Shown here one piece after another: positions 44,908-55,789 of a DNA stretch of 64,000 nt. This DNA is from Acanthacorydalis orientalis (Eukaryota > Arthropoda > Insecta > Megaloptera > Corydalidae): NCBI GenBank assembly GCA_034766995.1, contig CM068318.1, forward strand, positions 33,771,956 to 33,835,955. The letters are read 5' to 3'. The notes beneath the pieces are model-generated. The model was not told the DNA's origin. It worked only from the letters and a program-made list of their open reading frames with translations, and did no database searches. A program made the position numbers and the translations under genes. Within the stretch, counting starts at the first letter, position 1, and every line of letters starts with the position of its first letter.

Positions 44908-46297
44908 AAAACATAGGACAACCGTATACGCACAACAAAGTATTTTATAAGAAAATGAATAAAAAAATGGTACTATATCTAATATCAGGTAGCGTAGCCT
45001 TTCTGTTTTATTACTTCCTCAATTTATTTGGAACAGATTGAACTAACTTTCTTGGTACATACGGTGTGATATTTTCCCATTCGGATAGCAGAGCAGTCCT
45101 TAGATCCCCCATGTTATATATTTTGTTTTCGAATATTTTTCTTCAAAATTGACCATAAATGCTCAAGTGGATTGAGATCAGGAGATTATGGAGGTGTATA
45201 TAGAACTTATTGACAATTGTAGAGGAGTCACAATCGAGAATCCAACGACTTGTGTTTTAGGTCATTAATTTTTATAAAGTACAAACCTATCCGCCAGTCT
45301 TAAATTTTCAGCACTATTTCTTAAATTGTTCTTTAAAAGGTCAATATATTTTCCTGCATTCATGATTCCGTTAATAAAGTGTAGTTTTTCAACTCTAGAA
45401 TCCGAAAAACACCCCACACCATAAGTGATCCTCGTCCTCGTCGGAATCAAATTTCCTTTGTCTAAGCTTTTATTTGGTTTTCGCTTTACTTTTCATTTCA
45501 ACCGAAAAAAGTAAATTTGCTCTCATCAGTGAAAAATTCTTCATTCCAAAACTCCATATTCTTATGTATATCTCTTTTAGCAAATTTTAGACGCTTTTTT
45601 TTATTAATGTTACTAATAAAAGGTTTTCTTCTATCTAGTCTGCTTTTGTACTTATATCTACTTAAGGCTCTACTAATTGTACGTGCGCTAACATTTTTTC
45701 CAGTTGTATTTCCAATAGTGTCAAAGTTTAAGAGCATTAATGAAAGGATTCTTTCATATTGCCTTCAAAATTTCACGCTCATTCCGATCAATTATTTTTC
45801 TCCCTATATTTCTAAGTTTATTTTCGACACTGTTTTTATTTTTTTCTTTTTTATTACATATTGCACGTTGAATTGATTTCTTTGAACCAATGTTTTTTGA
45901 TTTCGTTTAGAGATTTACTGCTTTCATGTAAGAAAACTACTAATTTTCTTGTTTTTATGGTTGTTTCGAATCCTTTTCTTATCCTATTCTAAAGATATCA
46001 ATTTTATAAACTCTCCTAATATACAATTCTGATTTTTAATGTGTTCATTTTCTGTTTTTAAACGATTATTTAAATGTACGAATATGAATGTTGCAGAACT
46101 TGTACATAATTGTACATTATTTCACCATTTTTATTGTAAATACAAAAATGATTTATATTTTCTTAGAAAAATATGATGCAACACCAATATACACTGTGGA
46201 CTGAAATACCATTTATCTATTCACTGATTAGTTACTAACTTTTTCTTATCTTTTGTAGTATTAATTCTTGTGTACGAATACGACTGTCCGCAACTGT
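44908..46297 (-). mobile_element. Tc1-like transposon (about 1.39 kb)
   Basis: The right end, inverted, is CAGTTGCGGACAGTCGTATT; the left end around 44910 reads CATAGGACAACCGTATACGC. They match over about 25 bases. TA follows the right end. The transposase lies on the minus strand and covers most of the element in several frames, with no large deletion visible. Confidence 0.8.
45000..45890 (-). pseudogene. Tc1-like transposase, decayed but complete in extent
   Basis: Minus strand. An HTH part near 45890-45760 reads SIQRAICNKKEKNKNSVENK and IIDRNEREILK. The open stretch 45737-45498 gives VSARTISRALSRYKYKSRLD and then FFTDESKFTFFG with the first catalytic Asp. 45450-45265 gives YGVGCFSDSRVEKLHFINGI, AGKYIDLLKNNLRNSAENL and LADRFVLYKN, which stops just before the second Asp. 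Near 45170-45050 a STEHLWSILKKNIR stretch (relatives have NPIEHLW) marks the third acidic residue. The C-terminus reads VSSICSK-IEEVIK. Tc1 enzymes are DD34E transposases that insert at TA. Stops at several points leave it inactive. Confidence 0.85.
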
Positions 46298-48013
46298 ATA
46301 TTTATTGTTTCATTCAAATATAAATTCGTCGTTTTTAATTGAAATTCAAAGATTAAATTGCCAAAAAATAATTATTACTATATACCAAACACTTGAAGTT
46401 TATGGAAAAAAATATAAATATAAATTTAATAATTTATTACACATAAGTTTTATTTCTTTCTAATTCTTCTGCTAATATTATTTTTGATCAGTTATTGAAA
46501 AATTCAGTGCATTTACATACAGAAATCAATTCATTACAGACACGATATTATTTATAGAACATTGAATATTCGCCCATATGATTTTTATTATTATCTAATT
46601 TAATTTTATATTCATAATGATTCTTTCATATAAAAAAGAAGTTATTTTTTAGTTAAATTCGGTTATACTGGGTACTAACAAAAATGTATATTTCAATTAA
46701 ATGAATAAAATATGCAAGCAAAAAGTTCCAGTTTTATTTGCCTTAAATTATTTATTTAATAAATCTTACTTAAATAATTTTACTAAGATAATCAAATCTG
46801 AAATATCTGTTTAAAATGAAACGTAATGTTTTTCTTGGATTCGTTCGATAGGATACTTTTTCATGATTGAGTTTGCATCCTATACGTTCTCATTTATCTC
46901 AAGTAATGGTATTAGTAGTTCCAAATAAGTTTATTTCTCTTTAGAATTCAATATTTAATTTAACTCATCACAAAGTTTAGACTTTTAAAATATTTTCGTA
47001 TAATGTTATTAATATGCTCTTTCTACGATAATTACTGTACTTACAAATAGAAAATAAAATAGTTAATAGGTTATATAGACAAGAAATAGAGGAAAATGTC
47101 AAGATAATTACATTTGTATATTATTTTTCATTATTGGTTATCAAATGAAAACTTGAAAGGAATTTATTATTTTATGATATTATGTAAATGTAATTAAAAA
47201 GTAAAATTGAATAATTAATTGAATTTTTAATTGAAGACAAGTAACTGGAATGAGGTAAATAAAATCCGTTTTTAATTTACATAGAAAAATTTGTTTAAAA
47301 ATATTACGATTTGCAAATAGATAACAAATTAAAATTAAATGATAACAATTATAAAAAGAATAATATTTTCTCACATATTTTATATTTTAATCAAAACTAT
47401 TACTAAATAAAATATAAGCGATTTCCCGATCATAAAATTATATATGTAAATTTTTTAGATTTAATATTTAAGAATCGATTATTGATAAATGTATTTCTGC
47501 AAGATTTCTTTTTGACATTTTTCATTCTGGATATTGTTTTCCTGAGTAGCTGTGTTAATATTGTAAACTTCATTATCGAGTAAATCATAACAAATTTTGT
47601 CATCTACTTCAATTTAATTTTGTATTCAATTTCCTCTGAGGTAAACAATATTTAAATATTGTTTACTCGACTAAAAAGTTTCATGAAATATGATTACATT
47701 TTTTATAAACTCAAAAACAATTGACTTTTCGATATTGAGTTGTGATTTGATTTATAAGGTTTTATAAATTTATGTAATATCATTTGAACGAAACCAAATT
47801 GTTTATTAAACAAAAAAAAACATTTTTTTATTGCAAGATGGAGTTGTATGATCGAATAATAGAAATATGTAATATTTATGACAATTTTTCTTATAATTAA
47901 TATATTTTTATTCAAATGAAGTATAATATTTGCTCAGTTTTAAATTACATCCGTTTCACTTGTTAAGAGGTGAAACTCGTTTAAAATGGAGTCCTCCTTT
48001 ACATTAATTTATA
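46298..48013. other. Gene-free A/T-rich spacer
   Basis: No gene, repeat family or long TA array recognised. Confidence 0.5.
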
Positions 48014-48562
48014 TTAAGTTGGTAGGAAAATAGTTGCGGTTTTTGTTTTCTGAATCCTAACCTTATTTTTTCCAACGAAAGTGTCTTCATCGTGTTCATG
48101 TTAATATCATTTTAAAGTGTTTTTTTCAGTCTATATTTTGGTAGCACCGTCTTTGCTTTTATTATTAATTTTACTTCAAATTGGGCTATTGAATTAAAGA
48201 TGGAAAGGAAGAAAATAAGAGAAATTTTTTGTTTGAGTTTAAAAGAGGTGGTAAAGCAGCAGAAACTGCTTGTAAATTGAACCATGCTTTTGGTGTGGGT
48301 ACTGTTAAGAAACATGCGGTGCAATGGTGGTTCTAAAAAATTCTTGCTGGGGACGAGAGCTTTGGGACGAGAAGAAGAAAAAGTTTGTGGGATTCCTTCT
48401 TCAGTTCATAACGACCAATTGAAGGCGTAACTTGTAATTAATTGTCTAAAGTGTCCCGATTTTATTGGTGATTATTTCGATTAATAAATTTAAATATTAA
48501 CTGAGAAAAATGTATATAAATTTGAAGCTCCTAAACCCGCAGTTATTTTTCTACCAATCTAA
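48014..48562 (+). mobile_element. A-type non-autonomous mariner, copy g (549 bp)
   Basis: Ends TTAAGTTGGTAGGAAAATAG and, inverted, TTAGATTGGTAGAAAAATAA, TA on both sides. From ATG 48200 the HTH region can be followed in two frames (MERKKIREIF, then AAETACKLNHAFGVGTVKKH). The stretch between the HTH and the 3' end (about 48430-48510) differs from other copies and may be a replaced segment. The catalytic domain is absent. Confidence 0.85.
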
Positions 48563-48782
48563 TATATATATTAAAATAAGTAAGTACTGCAATTCTTCAA
48601 TTAATTACAACTAATATTATTTTTTTTTAGATTTCCAATTAGGAGTTATAGACTTCCAATTAGTTTTTGAGAAACACAAAAAATTTGAATTGCGAACAGG
48701 GTATATATTTGGTAAATTATCTAATAAGAAAAAAAATATTTAAAAATGTGAATGGTAGAAGATATATATATATATATATATA

Positions 48783-48822
48783 CATCCTAAATAATATGAA
48801 GTGCTTCATATTATTTAGGATG
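48783..48822. repeat. Perfect 40-base inverted repeat (19 + 2 + 19)
   Basis: CATCCTAAATAATATGAAG is followed by TG and then its exact inverse complement. It starts at the end of a (TA)n array (48760-48782). Could fold into a long hairpin. Confidence 0.95.
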
Positions 48823-49041
48823 ATGGTAGGATTTTTTTTCTAATAATTGGTTTAAGGCAGAGTAATTTAACTATTAAAAAGTAGTAAATCTAGTTTATTA
48901 TACAGAATTCTAATTAATTGAAGACATTAAATAATTACATTAATTTCAATTAAATCATAAATTATCTTATGTATAAATGTGATGTGAAAAATAATTTCGA
49001 ATGTATAATAGATTTGCTGAATGTTGATGTTATCAGATTAG

Positions 49042-49044
<3 letters not shown>

Positions 49045-49098
<54 letters not shown>
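49045..49098. repeat. (TA)n array
   Basis: About 27 TA units, 85 bases before A-type copy h. Confidence 0.95.
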
Positions 49099-49099
<1 letters not shown>

Positions 49100-49183
49100 T
49101 TAATTTATTTAAATCAAATTATAACGTAATTGTAACTTATAAATCGAGATACAGCTTAAAAAATCCATGACAAATATATTATA

Positions 49184-49744
49184 TTAGGTTGGTAGAAAAA
49201 TAATTGCGGTTTATTATCTTCAAATTCATATACATTTACAGACTTTTGTGGTTGTTTTAAGTGGTTCAGAACTGTTGGATGACCAACATCTAAATTTTGT
49301 GCAAGCTTTTGAATTGTTGTTTCCTTCTGATTCAACCAACGCCTTCAGTTGGTCGTTATGAACTGAAGAAAGATGCATGCGACCTTCTTCATCTTCAAGG
49401 CTCTAATTTCCAGCACGAAATGTTTGGAATCACTATTGCATCATACGTTTCTTTAACAATACCCACACCAAAAGCATCGTTTAATTAACGAGCAGTTTCT
49501 GGTGTTTTACCACCCGTTTTGAAAGTCTACAAAAATTACTATTATTTACTTCTTTTCAATCTTTAATTCACTAGCTCAATTTAAAGCAAAATTAATAATA
49601 AAACCAAAGTCGATGTTCCCAAAATATAGACCGAAAAATTCACTTTAAAATAATATTAACATGAGTACGATGAAATGTCACTTTTATTGAAAAAAATAAA
49701 GTTAGAATTCGAAAAAAAACACAATTATTTTCCTACCAACCTAA
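49184..49744 (-). mobile_element. A-type non-autonomous mariner, copy h (561 bp)
   Basis: Starts TTAGGTTGGTAGAAAAATAA after TA; the right end, inverted, is TTAGGTTGGTAGGAAAATAA before TA. HTH remnants are on the minus strand, including FGVGIVKET and SLEDEEGRMHLSSVHNDQL-like stretches. No catalytic domain. Both terminal repeats are well preserved, so this is one of the younger copies. Confidence 0.9.
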
Positions 49745-49923
49745 TATAATGTAAGTTATTTTAAACTTAAAAATACAAATTAATTTTATACTAATCAAAA
49801 TGTAAAAAAAGAACGGAAACAGGAAATCATGTGTAATATCATCTCAGACACTGTTATGTATCATTTACAATATATCAATATATCATTGTTTAACATTTAT
49901 CTTAGATGTTATATTTTCAATTC

Positions 49924-49973
<50 letters not shown>

Positions 49974-51405
49974 GAAAAACTAATTGATTATTCAAATTTG
50001 AAAAATAAAATTATCACAGGCCATTTGGATGAGTTATATTCACAAGAAAATAAAATATATTGAGAATTAAATATTAAGAGTAAATTATTTAAAATGCAAT
50101 CTTGAAAAATTTCATCCTAAAATATGTAGAGACAAATTTACAAAATGTATCTATTTCCATTAAACGAACAATAAATGTAATCATATTGTTCCGTACATTT
50201 CATAAGTATAATTAATTAAATATAAATTAAAATAATTATAACAACAGAAAAATCAATAAATATTAAATATTTAACAAACCTCCCTTCATTCATTTAAAAT
50301 TTTCTGTTCATTTTAAGAATGATCATATTCTTTTTTAGGAAAAAATATGTTAAAACTTTATATTAAAAATTGATTTGAGTATATATATACGTGTATATAT
50401 ATATATATAAAATACAAAAGTTTCAAACACTATGAAATTTCTATTATTATACAATAAATCATATATAAAATATTATTCTTGACAAAATTACCAATGCAAA
50501 TATAATTAAGTTAATAGGATTGTTTACTATTACTTCGTACTAAAATTGTTAAAACATTATAAAATTGTAATTATGTGGAATAAATTTAATACTTTATATA
50601 TTCCGAATTGTATCCTGACATATAAAATTCATCTTTTCTTTAAAGAACATAAATATAAAAAGTTTAAAACGTAACTTGAACTCTTTTCAGTCGTTGAAAA
50701 ATGTTCGTAGATCCTTGTACTCTTATTTATTAACTCTTACATCGATTAATTGCACGTTATAAAACAGGTGTGGTCAGAATATGGTTCACACGCCAGATGG
50801 GACTTGCACAGTTAAGATACGGTCCGTAGAAAACTACATTCATCCAATTAAGGCACGCCATAATCTAGTAGCACTCAAACTTCTAAAAATTTACGTACAC
50901 GTTTTATAAATTCAACAAGTTTAGTCATTTTGTTACATAATTGAATAAATTCACTTCTATCATAAAACTTTATTGACAATACCATTCTCTTTAAACCACT
51001 TCTTGTGCGTTGAGTCCTTTCTTCTATGACGTTTCATTAAACAACGTATATGTTAAACAATTTAGTTTATTTTTTATCCAACAGAATGAAAAATGTTATA
51101 CATTTTTTTAAATAAAATATAAACGCTTTATATGATTCCTAAACATAAATATAAGTAAATAGTACAAATAATGAATATGTTATTTCAATATTTTTTCTTT
51201 TATATTTTTTTGTGATTATTTAGTTTTAAATAACATTGATATTATTTAAAATATACCAAATATCCAGCATCTAAATTGTTTATTTCATCCGTTTCAGTCC
51301 ATTTTGGACACAAACGTTTAAGTAGTATTAATTATTATTTTTAAATATTATACTTATTTAATCATAAATCCAATTTATACTGTTATAACTAATATGTGCT
51401 AGAAG
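49745..51405. other. Gene-free A/T-rich spacer
   Basis: (TA)n at 49928-49971 and 50381-50410. A slightly G/C-richer patch at 50766-50880 begins CAGGTGTGGTCAGAATATGG, which resembles a hAT terminus but has no partner. No gene is supported. Confidence 0.5.

Positions 51406-51463
<58 letters not shown>
51406..51463. repeat. (TA)29 array at the 3' end of the non-LTR fragment
   Basis: Uninterrupted TA up to the first base of the retrotransposon-derived segment. Confidence 0.95.
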
Positions 51464-51465
<2 letters not shown>

Positions 51466-52010
51466 TTATGTTTGAGGGGGGAGGAAGCTATCTTGCTTCC
51501 CGGAACTTAGACTCGAGGTCCATTATGCCTTCCCTCGACATGATCAAAACTACTCGGGAAGTCCCGCTTCCTTCCAGAAGCCAATCAGCCTGCCCGAGTT
51601 TATCGACCCTAGTCCGGCCGCGGTGAGGAAAGACTCACCAAACTGTCGTCGCCTTAAATTGGCCCACACCGGAAATTCTGCGAGGAGGTGAATGGGGGTC
51701 TCGTTGGCCCACCCACAACATCTACACTTCCCGTCCGTCCTTCGGCCTTGTATATGTTTGTGGTAGCTTAATCTCCCGTGTCCTGTGACAATTCGCACCA
51801 GGAGCCGGGAGAAGGATCTGCCATTTGTATAGATTCTCTTGGTCCAGTCTTTATTTGGGGCCTGGCCTAAGAGTACCCTCGATTGCCGACAACCGTCAAT
51901 CTTTAGCCACCATTCTGAGTGTTCTGACTCGACCCACTCCCGAAGGGCGCCCTTGGCCCAGCATCTCACTAGCCCTACGAAGAGCCCTGTCTCTTCCACT
52001 GCGGACCTTG

Positions 52011-52012
<2 letters not shown>
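51464..52012 (-). mobile_element. Non-LTR retrotransposon, 5'-truncated 3' fragment
   Basis: An island of about 550 bases with roughly balanced base composition in an A/T-rich background. The minus strand codes for the end of a reverse-transcriptase polyprotein, followed by about 85 bases of 3' untranslated sequence. Both edges are (TA)n (51406-51463 and 52013-52044). There is no poly(A) tail; the minus-strand 3' end runs ...CATAACCA into TA repeats. Confidence 0.8.
51550..51999 (-). pseudogene. C-terminal part of non-LTR ORF2 (post-RNase H region and zinc knuckle)
   Basis: A 149-codon open minus-strand stretch without internal stop, truncated at its 5' side by the (TA)n array. ALREWVESEHSEWWLKIDGC (residues 18-37) is the linker found after the RNase H domain in I/R1/jockey-like elements. 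VRIVTGHGRLSYHKHIQG (68-85) leads to the C-terminal CCHC-type zinc knuckle: KCRCCGWANETPIHLLAEFP, with Cys92, Cys95 and His104, but Phe109 where a Cys is expected. The reverse transcriptase and RNase H domains themselves lie outside the fragment. It cannot move by itself. The clade is not certain from this piece. Confidence 0.75.

Positions 52013-52044
<32 letters not shown>
52013..52044. repeat. (TA)n array at the 5' end of the non-LTR fragment
   Basis: About 16 TA units followed by CACATT. Confidence 0.95.
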
Positions 52045-52049
<5 letters not shown>

Positions 52050-52082
52050 TACTATAGAAGTATATTCAAAACAATTACAAAA

Positions 52083-52224
52083 CAGTAGAAACGGCCCGTA
52101 AACTAAACGATGCTTTTGGTGTGGGTACTGTTAACGAACGTACAGTGCAATGGTAGTTCCAAAAATTTCGTGCTGGGGATAAAAACCTTGAAGATGAAGA
52201 TGAATTAAATTTCTATCAACCTAA
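52083..52224 (+). mobile_element. A-type non-autonomous mariner, copy i, short
   Basis: It contains the HTH block TARKLNDAFGVGTVNERTVQW followed by stop, then FQKFRAGDKNLEDED. It then jumps to the 3' end AATTTCTATCAACCTAATA. The 5' end and the second half of the HTH are missing, so this copy has its own, larger deletion. Confidence 0.8.
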
Positions 52225-52612
52225 TATAACAAATTCTTGAAGAAATGTATTTTTAAAGTTCTAAAATTCAAAAATATGTAAAGAACAGATTTTTTTTGAT
52301 CTGAAAAAAAGACAGTTTTTCTAACTATTTTAGTTAGGAATTAAGTTCACAATTTTCACCTCGTAATTAAAAAATCTATATTAAACTTGAAAGAGACTAA
52401 AAAGAAGTCAAATAGATTTTTTTAAGAATCAATATTTGGATATATCGAACTGAACAGAACAGTTTTACAGTTAATTATTTCTACTTTAATTATGTATAAG
52501 AGAAAAAAAAATAGGTGTTTTGTTTTGGTAACATTACAAAATCTAATTTTTTTTTTGAAAAGAGTAAATTTTGTTATTTTAAATTAGAATGCGTTTCTGC
52601 TTCCTGAAATTG

Positions 52613-52653
<41 letters not shown>

Positions 52654-52684
52654 TATATATATACGTGTGTATGTATATGTGTGT
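52225..52684. other. Gene-free A/T-rich spacer
   Basis: (TA)n with a GTGTGTATGTATATGTGTGTG tail at 52617-52685, then element M3. Nothing coding. Confidence 0.5.
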
Positions 52685-52834
52685 GTGATTTAACTTGGGG
52701 TTCCACTTAGGTTATCTCTCATTTAGTATTTTTGTTTAATTGTATTTTAATATTAAATTGAATTAAAATATTAATAAAAAATAACATGACTTTTCTCAAC
52801 TCCTATGCTCTCTTTATGGAAGCGTAAATTGAAT

Positions 52835-52838
<4 letters not shown>
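52685..52838. mobile_element. Hairpin miniature element M3
   Basis: Inverted ends TGATTTAACTTGGGGTTCCA and TAATTCAATTTACGCTTCCA. The interior contains the ATTTAGTATTTTTGTTTAATTGTATTTTAATATT block also seen in M1, split here over two descriptions only for length. A (TA)n array follows at 52839-52877. Confidence 0.75.
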
Positions 52839-52876
<38 letters not shown>

Positions 52877-52881
<5 letters not shown>

Positions 52882-53030
52882 TTAATTTGGGGTTCCACTT
52901 AGGTTATCTCCCATTTAGTATTTTAGTTCAATTGTATTTTAATATTGAATTGAATTAAAATATTAAATAAAAAATAACATGACTTTTCTCAACTCCTACG
53001 CTCTCTTTGTGGAAGCGTAATTTGAATTAC
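52877..53030. mobile_element. Hairpin miniature element M4
   Basis: Nearly identical to M3 (a handful of differences over about 150 bases), same orientation, separated only by about 39 bases of (TA)n. Followed by (TA)n to 53052. The pair is probably a tandem duplication of one insertion with its TA flank. Confidence 0.75.
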
Positions 53031-53246
53031 TATATATATATATATATATATAGGTTTATTCCCGACAAGATCTGTCAATATTAATTTATGTGCTGCAGCA
53101 TTCAATTCTGTAAAGCATCGACAAATTTTTCATTCCGGATTATCATGTCACCACTTTATTTATCTTTTCAAATTTAGTGAATATAAAAATATTTTAATTC
53201 GGTTTTTTAATAATGAATGATTTATTAAAATAAATTATTATGAATA

Positions 53247-53248
<2 letters not shown>

Positions 53249-53296
<48 letters not shown>

Positions 53297-53302
53297 TCAG
53301 TC

Positions 53303-53348
<46 letters not shown>

Positions 53349-53354
53349 TCAGTC

Positions 53355-53400
<46 letters not shown>

Positions 53401-53439
53401 TCAGTCATATATAATATATATATATATATAATGATTCAG

Positions 53440-53484
<45 letters not shown>

Positions 53485-53488
53485 TCAG

Positions 53489-53543
<55 letters not shown>

Positions 53544-53560
53544 GTATACATATGACTAAA
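53249..53560. repeat. TGATTCAGTCA minisatellite in (TA)n
   Basis: Five exact copies of TGATTCAGTCA at 53293, 53345, 53397, 53432 and 53481, each followed by TATATA and embedded in (TA)n. Spacings are 52, 52, 35 and 49 bases. The Ile/Tyr open frame across it is an artefact. Confidence 0.9.
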
Positions 53561-54508
53561 ATGAATACTTATGAATTAAATAATTATCATTTTTTCATAA
53601 ATATTGACTGTAATAAATTATTTTCTTTTAAATTAAGTTTACTTTAGAATTATATGTAATTATATTTTCTTTATTATATTATTATAATACTTAATATCCA
53701 ATAATTATTTGTAATGAAAACATTATTTGCATTAATTATACAAAAATATACGAATCTGGTACACAAAATTCAGTATCTGCTTGTGATTATCTGTAATTCG
53801 TGTCAGAAATATGTAATATCTCGTAGGCACAAGAATATTGTAAAATATTTTGTTGTAATTGATATAAAATCAGGTCAATGATTTCTGCTAATATTATGAT
53901 TTTATTGTTATTTTTGAAGACGAAATTTTGAGGTTAATTAGTTTGGGCGAGTGAAATTTGTGCTGAAAGCAAAATACTGGAGGAATTTTAATTTGTTTGG
54001 AAAGTTATGATTAACTAAAGATTGATTTTTAGTATTGAATTCATTTATATTTTTCAGTTTCTTAACGGTTACAAGTGAATAATTATATAAAATAGTAACA
54101 AATTTTCCCTATCAATAGTTTGTTGTATTAAGATTAGTATTTCATTAATGAAAGTGAATTTTGTTACAGCGCCGAATTGTGACTGTAAAGTTATAATTAT
54201 CTATTTTTATATATGTGGCTTAGTTTATATATTGTTCTGGTTGTCTTCATCCTAGTAAACTATTAAAGTTACTTTTAATAACTTAGTTAGTTCCGACTCT
54301 TGAGCGGACAGGCATGAGAATCAGTTGTCGATGCGCCCTAAATCCCCAATAACTAACTAACTCGACTCTTGAGCCTTCTTCAAATCAATTTTAATTGTAT
54401 TTAAGTTTCTTGTATATCAAAATGTTACATTTTAAGAGCTAAAATTGTTTGAAGTAATTAACTAATTAAAAAACTTTTCATCAGGGTCAAGATCATGAAG
54501 CCAATATA
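53561..54508. other. Gene-free spacer
   Basis: Only a short direct repeat of CGACTCTTGAG (54293 and 54363), with ACTAACTAACT next to the second copy, stands out; it may be a transposon 3' end. No gene seen. Confidence 0.45.
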
Positions 54509-55789
54509 TTGAGCTGGCCAAAAATTAATTGTTTTGTTTCTATGTACATGAAAGTCGAATTTTTCATGGGAAGCTAAAACTTTATTAAACAATATATTCT
54601 CCATTTTGTTTGATTACCTTTTTCCATCTTTCAAGCAACTTTATGATTCCGTGATGACTATGATTTCCTTATCTTTTTCGGCAAAAAACATTTCCAAGAA
54701 CGATTTGATATTCTCATCAGCAGAGAAGGTTTTACCATTCAAGGTGTTTTGAAAAGAATGAAACAGATGATAGTCTGACGGTGCCAGGTCTGGTGAATAT
54801 GGTGGATGTGGTAACAAATTCCATCCAAGCTGCAATAATTTTTGAGGAGTAGCCAAATGTGTATGTGGTGTAGCGTTATCATGGCGAAACAACACTTTTG
54901 CGATTCACTAATTCTGGACGCTTCTGTTTGATGGCATCATTTAATTTATCTAGTTGAGGACAGTACACGTCCAAATGAATGGTTTGGTTTCTTGGAAGCA
55001 GCTTAAAATATACAATGCCTTTGAAATCCTACCAGAACTACAACATAATCTCTTTTTGATGAATATCTGATTTTGAAGTGCTTCGAGCAGGTTCATCACG
55101 CTTATGACACGATATTTTTTCTTTGACGTTGTTGTAAAAAAATCATTTTTCGTTGCCTGTTATCATATGTTTTTAAAATGAATCGTTTTCTTCACGTTTC
55201 GAGAAAAAATCGCAGATATCAATGCGCTTAGTGAGATAAATCAATTTGAGATCATGTAGTATTCAAATGTCGACCTTATTAACATATCTAAGTTATTTTA
55301 AATGTTTCACAACGTTCAATTTTGATGTGTTAAGATTTTCAGCAATCTCCCGTTTCATTAAACACTGATTAGATTCAACTATTTCCTTTATTTTGTCATC
55401 GTCAACTTCAATTGGCCATTATGAGCGTCGTGGATCTGTAACATGAAAATCTACAGACCAAAATTTAGTAAACCAATTATGACCTGCCGTAGTTTTAAGG
55501 CATATTCACCATACAAATCACAAAAGTTTTATGAGCTTGCACAGCATTTTTCCTTTTTGGAAGTAATACAGTAAAGTATGACGAAAATATTCATTTCAAT
55601 TTTCCATTTTTAAATCGATAGCAAACAAACAATTGTTAATGAAATCGCTCAATTTCTTTTTCTAAAACAAACTTAAACTGTTAGTTGTTAAGTAATATAA
55701 TGAATTTGCGGTTGAAATGAAGTTAGTTACATTTCAAGACATGTTTGTCCATCTAATAGAAAAAAAGAAATTACTTTTGACCAACCCAA
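54509..55789 (-). mobile_element. G-type mariner, near full length (1281 bp), inactive
   Basis: Ends TTGAGCTGGCCAAAAATTAA and, inverted, TTGGGTTGGTCAAAAGTAAT, with TA at 54507-54508 and 55790-55791. Such TTGGGTTGG ends are typical of mellifera-type mariners. Full family length; decayed by stops and frame changes. Confidence 0.9.
54575..55610 (-). pseudogene. G-type mariner transposase, decayed
   Basis: Minus strand. HTH region near 55560-55300 in broken frames (CDLYGEYALKLRQ, DDDKIKEIVESNQ-like). HMITGNEK near 55165 replaces the first catalytic Asp by Asn. KRDEPARSTSKSDIHQKEIM, FKGIVYFKLLPRNQTIH and LDKLNDAIKQKRPELVNRKS follow in near-continuous frame. The open stretch 54895-54641 gives RHDNATPHTHLATPQKLLQL with the second Asp, and LLPHPPYSPDLAPSDYHLF with the third, 34 residues later. 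The C-terminus continues in another frame as IKLLERWKKVIKQNGEYIV before the stop near 54585. Inactive because of the lost Asp and the shifts. Confidence 0.85.

Noticed and set aside
50766..50880. CAGGTGTGGTCAGAATATGG as a hAT left end
   Set aside because: No matching inverted end or 8-bp duplication found downstream.
53344..53559. 71-codon open frame across the TGATTCAGTCA array
   Set aside because: Low-complexity TA translation.
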